From: JAGNGI01 sp035448825
GTDB taxonomy: Bacteria > Fidelibacterota > UBA2242
DNA length: 64,000 bases
Direction: 5' to 3'
Assembly (NCBI GenBank): GCA_035448825.1
Contig: DAOTJS010000004.1
Location: forward strand, 62,001-126,000
Made by a program: the position numbers and the translations under genes
The notes under the pieces: model-generated
The model's input: the letters and a program-made list of their open reading frames with translations, nothing else
Databases searched by the model: none
What the model was told of the DNA's origin: nothing
Shown here: positions 51,786-60,544 of the stretch, in pieces
How the letters are laid out: every line of letters starts with the position of its first letter
How positions within the stretch are numbered: the stretch's first letter is position 1

Positions 51786-52937
51786 TTAGCGAATCTTACT
51801 ATAACGATTTTCAGTTTTTATTTTTTTTGACTCAAATTTTAGTAGCTCCCGGTATAAATCCAGCTCCTTGCTACTGACTTTTTCGGGAATTTTGACTTGA
51901 ATTCTCACCATCATATCACCTCGCCCGGGATGTTGTAAATGCGGTAAGCCTTTATTCTTAAGTCGCAGAACTTTGGATGGTTGCGTGCCCGGCGGAATTG
52001 TGAGGCTAACCTTACCTGTAAGAGTTGGAACGACAATTTCCGTTCCTAAAACTGCTTCGGACGGCATAATATGAAGGTCAAGGTAAATATCATCACCCTC
52101 GCGGGTAAAATATTCGTGTGGCTTCTCCTCAAAAACTACAATTAAGTCTCCGTGTGAACCTTTGCGAGCTCCGGCATTACCCTCGCCATGCATCGTCAAA
52201 TAATTGCCGGTAGTGACACCTGGCGGAACTTTAATCGTCAGTTCTTTAACACCTTGGACACGCCCTTCGCCTCCACACTGTGGACAACGCTGTTCGACAA
52301 TCACACCTTCGCCCTGGCAATTGGAGCAGGGACGAACATTTACCATTTGTCCAAAAAATGAGCGAGAGACTTCTCGTACTTCACCACTTCCGCCACAAAC
52401 CGGACAGGTCACTGTCGAAGTGCCAGGTTTAGCGCCGGTACCGTTACAATTCGAGCAGACTTCCTGGCGCCTTATTTTGACTTTTTTATTGACTCCGGTG
52501 CTGATCTCTTCTAAGGTAAGTGGCATTGTAATTTTAAGGTCACTGCCACGTTGTTGTGTCGTACGAGTACGGGTACGAGTAGAACGTTGTCGCCCCTCAC
52601 TGAATAAGTCATCAAACCCACCGAAACCACTAAAACGGCCACCAAAAATATCTCCGAACATGGAAAAAATGTCGTCCATATCCATGCTTTGCGCGCCACC
52701 GAAACCAGCTGTACCTTTTAGTCCAGCTTCACCATATTGATCATAGGCCCGGCGCTTTTCCGGATCGGAAAGAACCGCATATGCTTCCGCGGCTTCTTTA
52801 AATTTCTCTTCAGCCTCCTTATTTCCAGGATTGCGATCGGGGTGATATTTCATAGCTATTTTCCGGTAGGCTTTCTTTAATTCGTCAGCCTGTGCGTTCC
52901 GCTCGACGCCTAAAATTTCATAATAATCTTTTGCCAT
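51786..52937 (-). CDS. dnaJ: Chaperone protein DnaJ
   Basis: The 383-residue type I DnaJ has a J domain (1-70) with H-P-D at 32-34, a G/F-rich stretch followed by an R-T-R-T-R-T-R repeat near residues 119-125, four C-x-x-C-x-G-x-G zinc motifs (about 151-212), and the C-terminal substrate domain. It stimulates DnaK ATPase. It lies one base after the grpE stop. DnaK itself is not next to them. Confidence 0.96.
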   Translation of the reverse strand: MAKDYYEILGVERNAQADELKKAYRKIAMKYHPDRNPGNKEAEEKFKEAAEAYAVLSDPEKRRAYDQYGEAGLKGTAGFGGAQSMDMDDIFSMFGDIFGGRFSGFGGFDDLFSEGRQRSTRTRTRTTQQRGSDLKITMPLTLEEISTGVNKKVKIRRQEVCSNCNGTGAKPGTSTVTCPVCGGSGEVREVSRSFFGQMVNVRPCSNCQGEGVIVEQRCPQCGGEGRVQGVKELTIKVPPGVTTGNYLTMHGEGNAGARKGSHGDLIVVFEEKPHEYFTREGDDIYLDLHIMPSEAVLGTEIVVPTLTGKVSLTIPPGTQPSKVLRLKNKGLPHLQHPGRGDMMVRIQVKIPEKVSSKELDLYRELLKFESKKIKTENRYSKIR

Positions 52938-52938
52938 A

Positions 52939-53493
52939 TTATTTACTTACAACGACTTTGGCATATCTTAAAACATGGTTTTTAAATTTATAACCCTTCT
53001 CAAATTCTTCTAGAACAATATCCGGCGCTACTCCAGCTTCTTCACGGGTCATAATCGCATGGTGAAGATTGGGATCAAAGGGCTGATTGACCGATTCAAT
53101 TGGTTCCACACCTAAATTTTGCAGAGTCTTTTGAAATTTACGGTAAATTAGTTCTAACCCTTCGCGCAAGGATTGATCGCCGCTAGTATTATTAAAAGCC
53201 CGTTCTAAATCATCCAATATCGGTAGAATATTACGTAAAACCTCTTCACCGGCATATTCGACTATATCAGCATACTCCTTTTCGCGTCTTTTGCGATAAT
53301 TATCGAATTCCGCCGCCAGCCGCAGGAATTTTTCTTCAGCTTCGGTCAAGGCTTTTTCATATTCAGCTATTTTCGCTTCCAGTTCCGCGATTTTTGCAGT
53401 CAATTTTTCTTTTTCGCTGATTTGTTTTTTAGCTGAATGGGCTTCGCCTTTTTTTATTTCGGTAGATTTTTGGGTGACATTTGTATCTTTCAC
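52939..53493 (-). CDS. grpE: Nucleotide exchange factor GrpE
   Basis: The 184-residue protein has a long N-terminal coiled coil (about 20-85, lysine- and glutamate-rich) and the conserved head with L-P-I-L-D-D-L-E-R-A near residues 91-100, H-H-A-I-M near 148-152 and the terminal K-N-H-V-L-R-Y-A-K-V-V-V. It drives ADP release from DnaK. An upstream gap of 278 bases to ftsX shows no CIRCE element or clear heat-shock promoter. Confidence 0.94.
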   Translation of the reverse strand: MKDTNVTQKSTEIKKGEAHSAKKQISEKEKLTAKIAELEAKIAEYEKALTEAEEKFLRLAAEFDNYRKRREKEYADIVEYAGEEVLRNILPILDDLERAFNNTSGDQSLREGLELIYRKFQKTLQNLGVEPIESVNQPFDPNLHHAIMTREEAGVAPDIVLEEFEKGYKFKNHVLRYAKVVVSK

Positions 53494-53771
53494 GATTCAT
53501 TACTCCTTAACATTAGTTTTTATTCAAAATATTAAAATTCGCCCGAAAATATGCAATTCCAATACCAGTTGAGATCTGAATACTCGCTCAGTCAAAAATA
53601 CGATTATCCGGCCTGTATTTTCAGATTTTCGGACTTTCTGACAATTTGAGTTTTTACTCAGATACTCTGGGAATTTGGTTATCATCATAAAATTCTTCAT
53701 AACGGCGGAATTTAAATTCTCCGATAGGTCATTCCCAAATAAATTGAATTGTGACTATTTTCAGGAACTAT

Positions 53772-54638
53772 TTATTCGAGAAATCGGCGAATGGCGCGCG
53801 TACTTCCGATTAAACCAATTAGACTACCCAGACAGATCAATCCTATATAGTAGCGATAACTGACGATTATTTGATAACCAATAAGTCCTTGCAAATAATT
53901 ATTGAAAATATAAGAAGTTAAACTAATTACACCTGCCGCTAGTAAGGCTCCAATCAATCCTTCAAGCGTTCCTTCGATTAAAAAAGGCGCTCTTACGAAA
54001 TTATTCGTCGCTCCGACTAATTTCATTGTCGCTATGACATTTCGCCGGGAAAAAATCGTCATTTTGATGGAATTCGACGCTAAAATTATTGAAATCAAGG
54101 TCAAGCCAATAAAAGCCGTAACTACGGCAATAAAGATAAGGCGCTGGTATTTTTCCAGTAGTCGCAGGAAATTTTCCCGGTAGCGGACTTCATCAACTAT
54201 AGGATACTGACTGATGCGAGCGGCTATGTCCTCAATACTGGCCAGATTGCGCGCTTGAGGTTTAAGGCGGAGAGTAAATGAAGGTGGCAATGGATTATAG
54301 TCAAGAATACTAAATATATCTTCACCAAATTCGGCTTTGAACTGAGCCGCGGCACTGTCAGTCGAGATGTAGTCAATTTTTTCAATTTCCTTAAAATAGC
54401 CTAATTTTTCGACAAAATTTTCCAGGTCATCCAACGATGCATTACGATGAACAAATATCGTTATATCAAACTGGGAGCGAATATTGTCCACCATTACTAA
54501 AGTATCCCGGGCAGCAACGTATCCGAATCCAATCAAAATTAATGATAAGGCGATAATTATTATAGAAAAAGCACCGGCATAGCCGGACCGTCCCAAGCCC
54601 CGAAATCCTTCTTTCATTAAAAACCAGAATACGGTCAT
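53772..54638 (-). CDS. ftsX: Cell division protein FtsX
   Basis: The 288-residue protein has the FtsX layout: an N-terminal membrane helix (about 22-45), an extracytoplasmic domain (50-165), and three further helices (about 168-190, 217-240 and 258-282). The loop F-S-R-R-N-V-I-A-T-M-K-L-V-G-A-T near 193-208 is characteristic. With FtsE it forms an ABC-like complex that activates murein hydrolases at division. Its start overlaps the ftsE stop by four bases. Confidence 0.92.
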   Translation of the reverse strand: MTVFWFLMKEGFRGLGRSGYAGAFSIIIIALSLILIGFGYVAARDTLVMVDNIRSQFDITIFVHRNASLDDLENFVEKLGYFKEIEKIDYISTDSAAAQFKAEFGEDIFSILDYNPLPPSFTLRLKPQARNLASIEDIAARISQYPIVDEVRYRENFLRLLEKYQRLIFIAVVTAFIGLTLISIILASNSIKMTIFSRRNVIATMKLVGATNNFVRAPFLIEGTLEGLIGALLAAGVISLTSYIFNNYLQGLIGYQIIVSYRYYIGLICLGSLIGLIGSTRAIRRFLE

Positions 54639-55294
54639 ACCGGATTTATTATCTCTCCTTCGTTAACTTGAATTATGCGTGCATTTGCTACCCGCGGGAT
54701 TAGCGAATAATTATGCGTGGCAACGATTACGGCTGTTCCGTTCTGATTGATTTTAATCAAAAGACTCATCAAATCGGAAGCGACGCGCGGATCGAGGTTG
54801 CCGGTTGGTTCGTCAGCCAACAATACTACTGGTTCTTTTACCAGTGCCCGAGCAATGGCAACCCGCTGTTGCTCGCCACCGGATAATTCCTTAGGATTAT
54901 AGTAAACACGATGTCCCAGTCCAACCTGGTTTAAAACATTATAGACTCGATTTTTAATTTCCCGAGTTTTATAGTGGGACACATATAGGCTCAGAGCCAC
55001 ATTTTCGTAAACGTTCCGATCCTCAAGCAGTCGAAAATCCTGAAAAATCATCCCAACTTTGCGTCTCAAAAACGGGATTTCATTCGGACGAACTTTGGAA
55101 CTATCGAAATTACGAATGACAACTTTGCCCTTTTCGGGAAATAAATCCATATAAATCAAGCGTAAAAGAGTTGATTTACCCGCTCCCGATGAACCGGTCA
55201 GAAAAACAAATTCTCCTTCGTTAATCGTAAGGTTGACATTTTTAATCCCAGCATCTTTACCGAATGTGCAACTAACGTTGAAAAAGGTTATCAT
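54635..55294 (-). CDS. ftsE: Cell division ATP-binding protein FtsE
   Basis: The 219-residue ABC ATPase has Walker A G-S-S-G-A-G-K-S-T near residues 34-42, the Q-loop I-F-Q-D-F-R-L-L near 83-90, signature L-S-G-G-E-Q-Q-R-V-A near 136-145, and Walker B V-L-L-A-D-E-P-T-G-N-L-D near 156-167. The F-R-L-L-E-D-R-N-V-Y-E-N-V segment after the Q-loop is typical of FtsE. It pairs with FtsX immediately downstream. Confidence 0.94.
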   Translation of the reverse strand: MITFFNVSCTFGKDAGIKNVNLTINEGEFVFLTGSSGAGKSTLLRLIYMDLFPEKGKVVIRNFDSSKVRPNEIPFLRRKVGMIFQDFRLLEDRNVYENVALSLYVSHYKTREIKNRVYNVLNQVGLGHRVYYNPKELSGGEQQRVAIARALVKEPVVLLADEPTGNLDPRVASDLMSLLIKINQNGTAVIVATHNYSLIPRVANARIIQVNEGEIINPV

Positions 55295-55452
55295 AATTTA
55301 TCGTCTAAAACCTGAACAATTTAAGCGCCTGAATGTAATAAATCAACGCCGTTTATTCTAAATATTTTAGTTACCTTAAGTCACCGAAAACTTTCTCTTG
55401 AAATCTTGGGTCGTCTTAAATAATTTGCCAATAGAAAAATGGAGAAGTGCCA

Positions 55453-56826
55453 ATGGACAGATCAAGATGTTTAGTAATTACCCTGGTTTTAAGCGTTTGT
55501 AGTTTAGCGGCGACCGGTCCGCGCTTTGATGACTATTTTCTCGATCAAACTATGCGGCTCGATTTTTACTTCACAGGAACCAAGACTCAGAGTATTTTCA
55601 GTCTGGATGCTGTTTATACCAGTCCAGTCTGGTCTGGCAGTCAGACCAACCTGATTGATACGCTTAATCTTGGTCACCATCTTATCCGCGTTTACGATGC
55701 GGAAAGTCAAACTTTGCTCTACTCCCGTGGCTTTAGCAGTATTTTTAACGAATGGCAATCAACTGAGGAAGCTATTCAGGAAATCTGGCGCACTTTTCAT
55801 TTTTCTGTCCTGATTCCGTTACCGCGTAAAACGATCATCGTAACGCTTTCTTCCCGTGATCGCCAAAATCAATTCATCGAATATTTCAAAACCGCCGTTG
55901 ACCCCGACTCGCGGTTTATTAATAGGGACGAGATTAACTCCGACTACCGGCTGAAAAAGTTGATATACAATGGACCACCCAGCCGAAAAATTGACCTGCT
56001 GATTTTACCGGAAGGCTATCCAAAGTCTGAAATGCGTCAATTTCGTCAAAAATGCCGCCACTTTACCGAAGTCTTATTCAACGTTAGCCCCTTCAAGGAA
56101 GAATCCGATAAATTCAACGTCTGGTCCCTGGAAGTGCCTTCACCTGAATCCGGCATTGATAATCCTCGGGAAGGCGTATTCAAAAGAACCGCTTTCGATC
56201 TGACTTATAATGCGCTCGATTTAGATCGCTATGTTCTGACTCTCGATAACAAAACTATACGCGATATCGTCGCTCAAGCTCCTTATGACTTTATCATTTT
56301 TATTTTCAATTCGGATAAATACGGCGGTGGTGGAATTTTTAATCTTTACTCTACCTGCTACAGTACCGCCGCCAAACCGGAACAAAAAGGCTGGCCGGAA
56401 TATGTTTTCGTGCATGAATTTGGTCATTCATTCGCCGGTCTGGCTGACGAATATTATACTTCGAGCACACCTTATAATGAACTCTACCCGATGGGAATCG
56501 AGCCATGGGAACCGAATATTACCGCCCTATTGAATCCAGCCACGCTGAAATGGATAAATTTAGTTTCTCCTGAAATTCCCATTCCGACTCCCTGGGAAAA
56601 AACCGTTTATGAACAAGCCACTTATAGTAAGGCAAGTGAATTTGACCAATTCTTAAAAAACCAAAAATATTATGGAAAAGTCGGCGCTTTCCAGGGTGCG
56701 GGCTACGCCTCTGAAGGTTTATATCGCCCTTGCCTGGATTGCATTATGTTTTCGCGCAATGAAATCGCCTTCTGCCCGGTTTGCCAAGCCGCCATCCTGA
56801 AAGTAATCCATTTCTATTCTGAGTAA
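55453..56826 (+). CDS. Secreted M64 family metallopeptidase
   Basis: The 457-residue protein (ATG at 55453, GGAG eight bases upstream; a GTG two codons earlier is too close to the ribosome site) has a signal peptide ending near residue 20. An N-terminal beta domain precedes the catalytic part. The zinc motif is H-E-F-G-H-S-F-A-G-L-A-D-E (H321, E322, H325, D/E downstream), matching the IgA-peptidase M64 family. A cysteine-rich end (C-L-D-C-I-M-F, C-P-V-C) is typical. It would cleave extracellular proteins; IgA itself is not implied. Confidence 0.85.
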   Translation: MDRSRCLVITLVLSVCSLAATGPRFDDYFLDQTMRLDFYFTGTKTQSIFSLDAVYTSPVWSGSQTNLIDTLNLGHHLIRVYDAESQTLLYSRGFSSIFNEWQSTEEAIQEIWRTFHFSVLIPLPRKTIIVTLSSRDRQNQFIEYFKTAVDPDSRFINRDEINSDYRLKKLIYNGPPSRKIDLLILPEGYPKSEMRQFRQKCRHFTEVLFNVSPFKEESDKFNVWSLEVPSPESGIDNPREGVFKRTAFDLTYNALDLDRYVLTLDNKTIRDIVAQAPYDFIIFIFNSDKYGGGGIFNLYSTCYSTAAKPEQKGWPEYVFVHEFGHSFAGLADEYYTSSTPYNELYPMGIEPWEPNITALLNPATLKWINLVSPEIPIPTPWEKTVYEQATYSKASEFDQFLKNQKYYGKVGAFQGAGYASEGLYRPCLDCIMFSRNEIAFCPVCQAAILKVIHFYSE

Positions 56827-56898
56827 AGTAACTTTAATAAAATTTAATTATCGTAAATCAATTAGAACACATAAAAATGATAAAATAACACGCTATCT

Positions 56899-57876
56899 AT
56901 GCCGATCTTAAATTCCATCGAAATAAAAAAACGCGCCGATGAACTTTATAAATTGCTCGATCCCTGTCAAATTTGCCCGCGACTATGCCGAGCGAAACGT
57001 TTACATGGAGCGCCTGGATTTTGTCAAGTGCAGAATAAGGCTTTACTTTCCAGTACTCTGGCGCATTTCGGCGAGGAACCGCCAATTACCGGACGCGGCG
57101 GTTCCGGGACAATTTTTCTATCATCTTGCAATGCCGCCTGTATTTTTTGCCAAAATTACCAGATCAGCCACGAACGAATTGGCTATCCTGTTTCTATTTC
57201 TCATTTAGCTAATGAATATTTGCGCCTCCAGGCTATTGGTTGTGAAAATATTAATTGGGTGACACCGACTCCCCATCTGCCATTTCTGGTGGACGCCCTA
57301 GCTTTGGCAATCGAAAAGGGATTAAAAATTCCAGTCGTTTACAATACTAATGGTTATGACCGTGTCGAAACGCTTCGGCTTCTCGACGGTATCGTTGATA
57401 TTTACCTACCGGATATGAAATACGGCGAAGACGTCTGGGCCGAAGAATATTCTGGACTAAAAGACTATTTCACCATAAATGTTACGGCAGTACGCGAAAT
57501 GTACCGACAGGTTGGACCATTGATTATAAATGAAAAGGGCGTGGCAGTCAAAGGTTTACTGGTGCGCCACTTGGTATTGCCGGACGGTCGTTCCGGTAGC
57601 GCTCGAGTCTTCCGTGCCTTAGCAGAAATTGACCCTCAAATCCCGGTAAGTCTCATGGCACAATATCACCCTTGCTATCAAGCCGTCGGTCACCCGGTTC
57701 TTGGTCGCCGAATCTCCCGTCGCGAATATTTAAAAGCCTTAGAAGATTTCGAAAACGCCGGATTAGTAAATGCATTCACACAAGACTACCTTGGCCTGGA
57801 ACGCGAGGACCTTTTCTTCCCGGATTTCAATGATAACGAACGGATTTTTAATCGTCGCGATAATCGTGAAAAGTAA
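56899..57876 (+). CDS. Radical SAM enzyme of the PflX/AmrS-like group
   Basis: The 325-residue protein has an N-terminal cysteine motif (C23, C26, C30, C42: C-Q-I-C-P-R-L-C-R) and the radical SAM triad C-N-A-A-C-I-F-C (C77, C81, C84). Y-N-T-N-G-Y and D-I-Y-L-P-D-M-K-Y follow near 143-174. This matches the COG1313 group of uncharacterised pyruvate-formate-lyase-activase-like proteins. No glycyl radical enzyme lies nearby. It resembles the AmrS-like protein at 44534 in plan but lacks the C-terminal cysteine site. Confidence 0.8.
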   Translation: MPILNSIEIKKRADELYKLLDPCQICPRLCRAKRLHGAPGFCQVQNKALLSSTLAHFGEEPPITGRGGSGTIFLSSCNAACIFCQNYQISHERIGYPVSISHLANEYLRLQAIGCENINWVTPTPHLPFLVDALALAIEKGLKIPVVYNTNGYDRVETLRLLDGIVDIYLPDMKYGEDVWAEEYSGLKDYFTINVTAVREMYRQVGPLIINEKGVAVKGLLVRHLVLPDGRSGSARVFRALAEIDPQIPVSLMAQYHPCYQAVGHPVLGRRISRREYLKALEDFENAGLVNAFTQDYLGLEREDLFFPDFNDNERIFNRRDNREK

Positions 57877-57918
57877 AATACCATTTTATCAGGTTATTCA
57901 ATTCAATAGATTTGTGTT

Positions 57919-58587
57919 ATGAAAAAATTATTGTTCATCATTATGGTCAGTAAACAGGTTCTTACCGCCCAAACGTTGAGTCTTGGGTTGAAGGGTGGTT
58001 GGATGCAACTCAAATCCTCGCCGACTTTAACCTATTACTACGATTACTTTCCCACCTTGATGCAGGCCCAAACAACTGCAAAATTGACTTCGAGAGGCCC
58101 GGCAACCGGACTGGTTTTACAGTTAAATTCTAAAAATGATCGCCTGGCTTTAACCGGCGATATATTATTTAGCCATCTGCGAGGCAAAACCGATTCCCTG
58201 TGGATTATTGCACCACCCTACTCCTGAGCGATTTATTCCTATTCAGCCGGGTTGGAGACCAGGCAGGACGTTTTGGCGACCCAAATTGGTTTACAATGGA
58301 ATGTAACGCGCCAACCGATTACGCCATTTCTTGGTATTGGACTGAACGCCAATTGGTTCGGTATTCTCGATGCCAATGCTATCAGTGACACTATGCTTAC
58401 GATCAATAATCTCGGTAAACATTTCGAAGCCGGTGCTTTTGTGTCTGGCGGAATCCGTCTGAAATTCAAGCCGGTTATCGTAGATGTCCAAGTTCGCTAC
58501 GCAATGGATAATCTTTTCACCGGCAAAGTGCGTGAAAATGGCATGGAAAATCTTTATCTGGGACTAAATCTCATTTATTCAAAGTAA
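57919..58587 (+). pseudogene. Outer-membrane beta-barrel protein gene interrupted by one in-frame TGA
   Basis: A 223-codon stretch reads as one protein apart from a TGA at 58225-58227. Residues 1-102 hold a signal peptide (M-K-K-L-L-F-I-I-M, ending L-T-A-Q) and barrel-like strands. After the stop the same frame continues with further strands (L-A-T-Q-I-G-L-Q-W-N-V) and ends in an N-L-Y-L-G-L-N-L-I-Y-S-K strand, a typical C-terminal barrel end. No base is missing or added. A nonsense mutation or a sequencing error is likeliest; TGA is a normal stop in other genes here. Confidence 0.65.
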
Positions 58588-58714
58588 GATCAGAAAAAGT
58601 TTTGATTAACCCAGATAGACCTGACCCAGATTAGCAACTTTTATCGTAACCTAAAAACAAATCTCAAATCAATATAAAAAATGCAACACTAATTTGAGGA
58701 ACGAAAAATTTAAC

Positions 58715-59758
58715 ATGCCTAAGAAAATCGCTTTTTTCGATGCGCGACCTTATGATCGCAAATCTTTTGACGAAGTCAATCGGAAATATGGTTTTGATAT
58801 TACCTACTTCGAAGCCCATCTGAATCCCGATACGGTTGAATTGACTACCGGATTTGATGTCGTGTGCGCTTTTGTAAATGATAAAATCAATCAGCCGGTT
58901 GTTGAACATTTATATCAACATGGTATCGGTTTAATTGCTTTACGGTGCGCTGGTTATAACAATGTTGATTTTCAGGCCGCTTTCAATAAAGTGCACGTCG
59001 TGCGCGTTCCCGCCTATTCGCCGTATGCAGTCGCCGAACATGCAGTCGCCTTAATGCTAGCTCTAAATCGTAAAATTCATAAAGCTTTTTATCGAACGCG
59101 CGACGGTAATTTTTCGATAAACGGTTTGCTTGGTTTTGATATGCACGGTAAGACCGCTGGAGTAATTGGCACCGGCAAAATCGGTAAATGCTTGATAGCC
59201 ATTTTGAAAGGTTTTGGGATGCGAATATTGGCTTATGATACCTATCCTGATGAAAAATTCGCCAAAAGCAATGGCGTTGAATATGTTACCCTTGATGAAT
59301 TATATCGCCAATCAGATATTATTTCACTGCACTGTCCGCTTACACCGGAAACTGACCATATGATCAACGCCAAAGCAATTGCGATTATGAAAAATGGCGT
59401 GATGATCATCAATACCGGTCGAGGGCGATTGATTCAGACGGAGGACTTGATTGACGCTCTAAAAAGCGGTAAAGTAGGTTCAGCCGGTCTAGATGTGTAT
59501 GAAGAAGAAAGCGAATATTTCTTCGAAGATTTCTCAACCCAGGTAATTTCCGACGATATGCTGGCTCGCCTCTTAATTCTACCCAATACCCTTATAACCT
59601 CCCATCAGGGATTTTTCACCGCTGAAGCTCTTCAAAATATTGCGGAAACCACTCTTTCCAATATCACGGAATATTTTAATGGCGGCTACCTGGAAAACGA
59701 GGTTTGCTATAAATGTGACCACGATTGCCTTAAAAAACAAAAAAAGAGGTGTTGGTAA
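58715..59758 (+). CDS. D-2-hydroxyacid dehydrogenase (D-lactate dehydrogenase-like)
   Basis: The product from the ATG at 58715 has 347 residues. It has N-V-D-F near residue 79, the NAD site G-T-G-K-I-G near 152-157, N-T-G-R-G near 233-237 with the catalytic arginine, and S-H-Q-G-F-F-T with the catalytic histidine near 299. The S-H-Q-x-F-F/L-T form and the overall length fit D-lactate dehydrogenases of the LdhA type. It would reduce pyruvate to D-lactate with NADH. The tail is cysteine-rich (C-Y-K-C-D-H-D-C). A TTG seven codons upstream is a less likely start. Confidence 0.85.
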   Translation: MPKKIAFFDARPYDRKSFDEVNRKYGFDITYFEAHLNPDTVELTTGFDVVCAFVNDKINQPVVEHLYQHGIGLIALRCAGYNNVDFQAAFNKVHVVRVPAYSPYAVAEHAVALMLALNRKIHKAFYRTRDGNFSINGLLGFDMHGKTAGVIGTGKIGKCLIAILKGFGMRILAYDTYPDEKFAKSNGVEYVTLDELYRQSDIISLHCPLTPETDHMINAKAIAIMKNGVMIINTGRGRLIQTEDLIDALKSGKVGSAGLDVYEEESEYFFEDFSTQVISDDMLARLLILPNTLITSHQGFFTAEALQNIAETTLSNITEYFNGGYLENEVCYKCDHDCLKKQKKRCW

Positions 59759-59976
59759 AATATAATGGGGTTCCCAATTTTTTATCCGTCGAGAATCAGG
59801 ATTTCTTCCATATTTCCTATGTTTATTGGTTAAGTCGTTAATAATCTATGCAATATAGCGTTTTACAGTTGGTCAAATAAAAAGCGGATGCTAAATCTGT
59901 AGACGAGCCTATAAACTTTTACCTGCTTCTTGTTAACTATTGCCTAATTTGAAAATTACCGAATTGATAATAGATT

Positions 59977-60522
59977 ATGTCAAAAATGAAGCCAACGCCT
60001 GCCAAACCGGTCAAGTATTTCATCGGCGCCCTCTTTTCCGATAAAAATCTCCTAGAAGAAGCGCTCCGTCGAGCCGAAAATATTTTTAGCACCGCCGATT
60101 TACTTAGTGCTGATTTTCCCTTCAATTTAACGGATTATTACACATCGGAAATGGGTAGCCCCATTTTTCGTCGGTTCGTTTCATTTAGTAAACTGTTTAG
60201 TCCTGATTTCCTGGCATCCGCTAAAATTCACACCAATTCTATCGAAGACGATTTGCGCGTTGCCAGTCTCCGGAAGGTCAACTTAGACGTCGGTTATATT
60301 GATTACGATAAGGTTGTATTAGCATCGGCAAAGTATGGAATTCACAAAATTTATCTCGGGCAAGGTATTTATGCCGATCTGACTTTACATTATGTCAAGG
60401 GTCACTACCAGCCTTATGATTGGGCTTTTCAGGATTTTAAATCGCCAGACTACCACTCATTCTTTCTAAAAATGCGCGAGATTTACAAGCAACAAATTAA
60501 GCAGGTGCTTTTAATTCGCTAG
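59977..60522 (+). CDS. DUF4416 family protein
   Basis: The 181-residue soluble protein matches DUF4416: P-V-K-Y-F-I-G-A-L-F-S near residues 11-21, F-N-L-T-D-Y-Y-T-S-E-M-G near 50-61, R-V-A-S-L-R-K-V-N-L-D-V-G-Y-I near 89-103 and H-Y-V-K-G-H-Y-Q-P-Y-D-W-A-F-Q-D-F near 133-149. Databases often call such proteins GTP-binding, but I see no P-loop. Function is unknown. It stands alone between the dehydrogenase and a convergent transporter. Confidence 0.82.
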   Translation: MSKMKPTPAKPVKYFIGALFSDKNLLEEALRRAENIFSTADLLSADFPFNLTDYYTSEMGSPIFRRFVSFSKLFSPDFLASAKIHTNSIEDDLRVASLRKVNLDVGYIDYDKVVLASAKYGIHKIYLGQGIYADLTLHYVKGHYQPYDWAFQDFKSPDYHSFFLKMREIYKQQIKQVLLIR

Positions 60523-60544
60523 TAATAGTCAACCACATTATCAC

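Noticed and set aside
52557..52585. Tandem repeat in dnaJ resembling a short array
   Set aside because: It is only a coding repeat for Arg-Thr residues after the G/F region, not a CRISPR or regulatory array.
52204..52740. 178-codon plus-strand frame opposite dnaJ
   Set aside because: It is proline- and serine-rich shadow sequence created by the dnaJ zinc-motif and Gly-rich codons on the other strand.
58225..58227. Selenocysteine or recoded TGA in the barrel gene
   Set aside because: No convincing SECIS-like hairpin follows the TGA, an outer-membrane barrel is not a known selenoprotein type, and several other genes here end in TGA as a normal stop.
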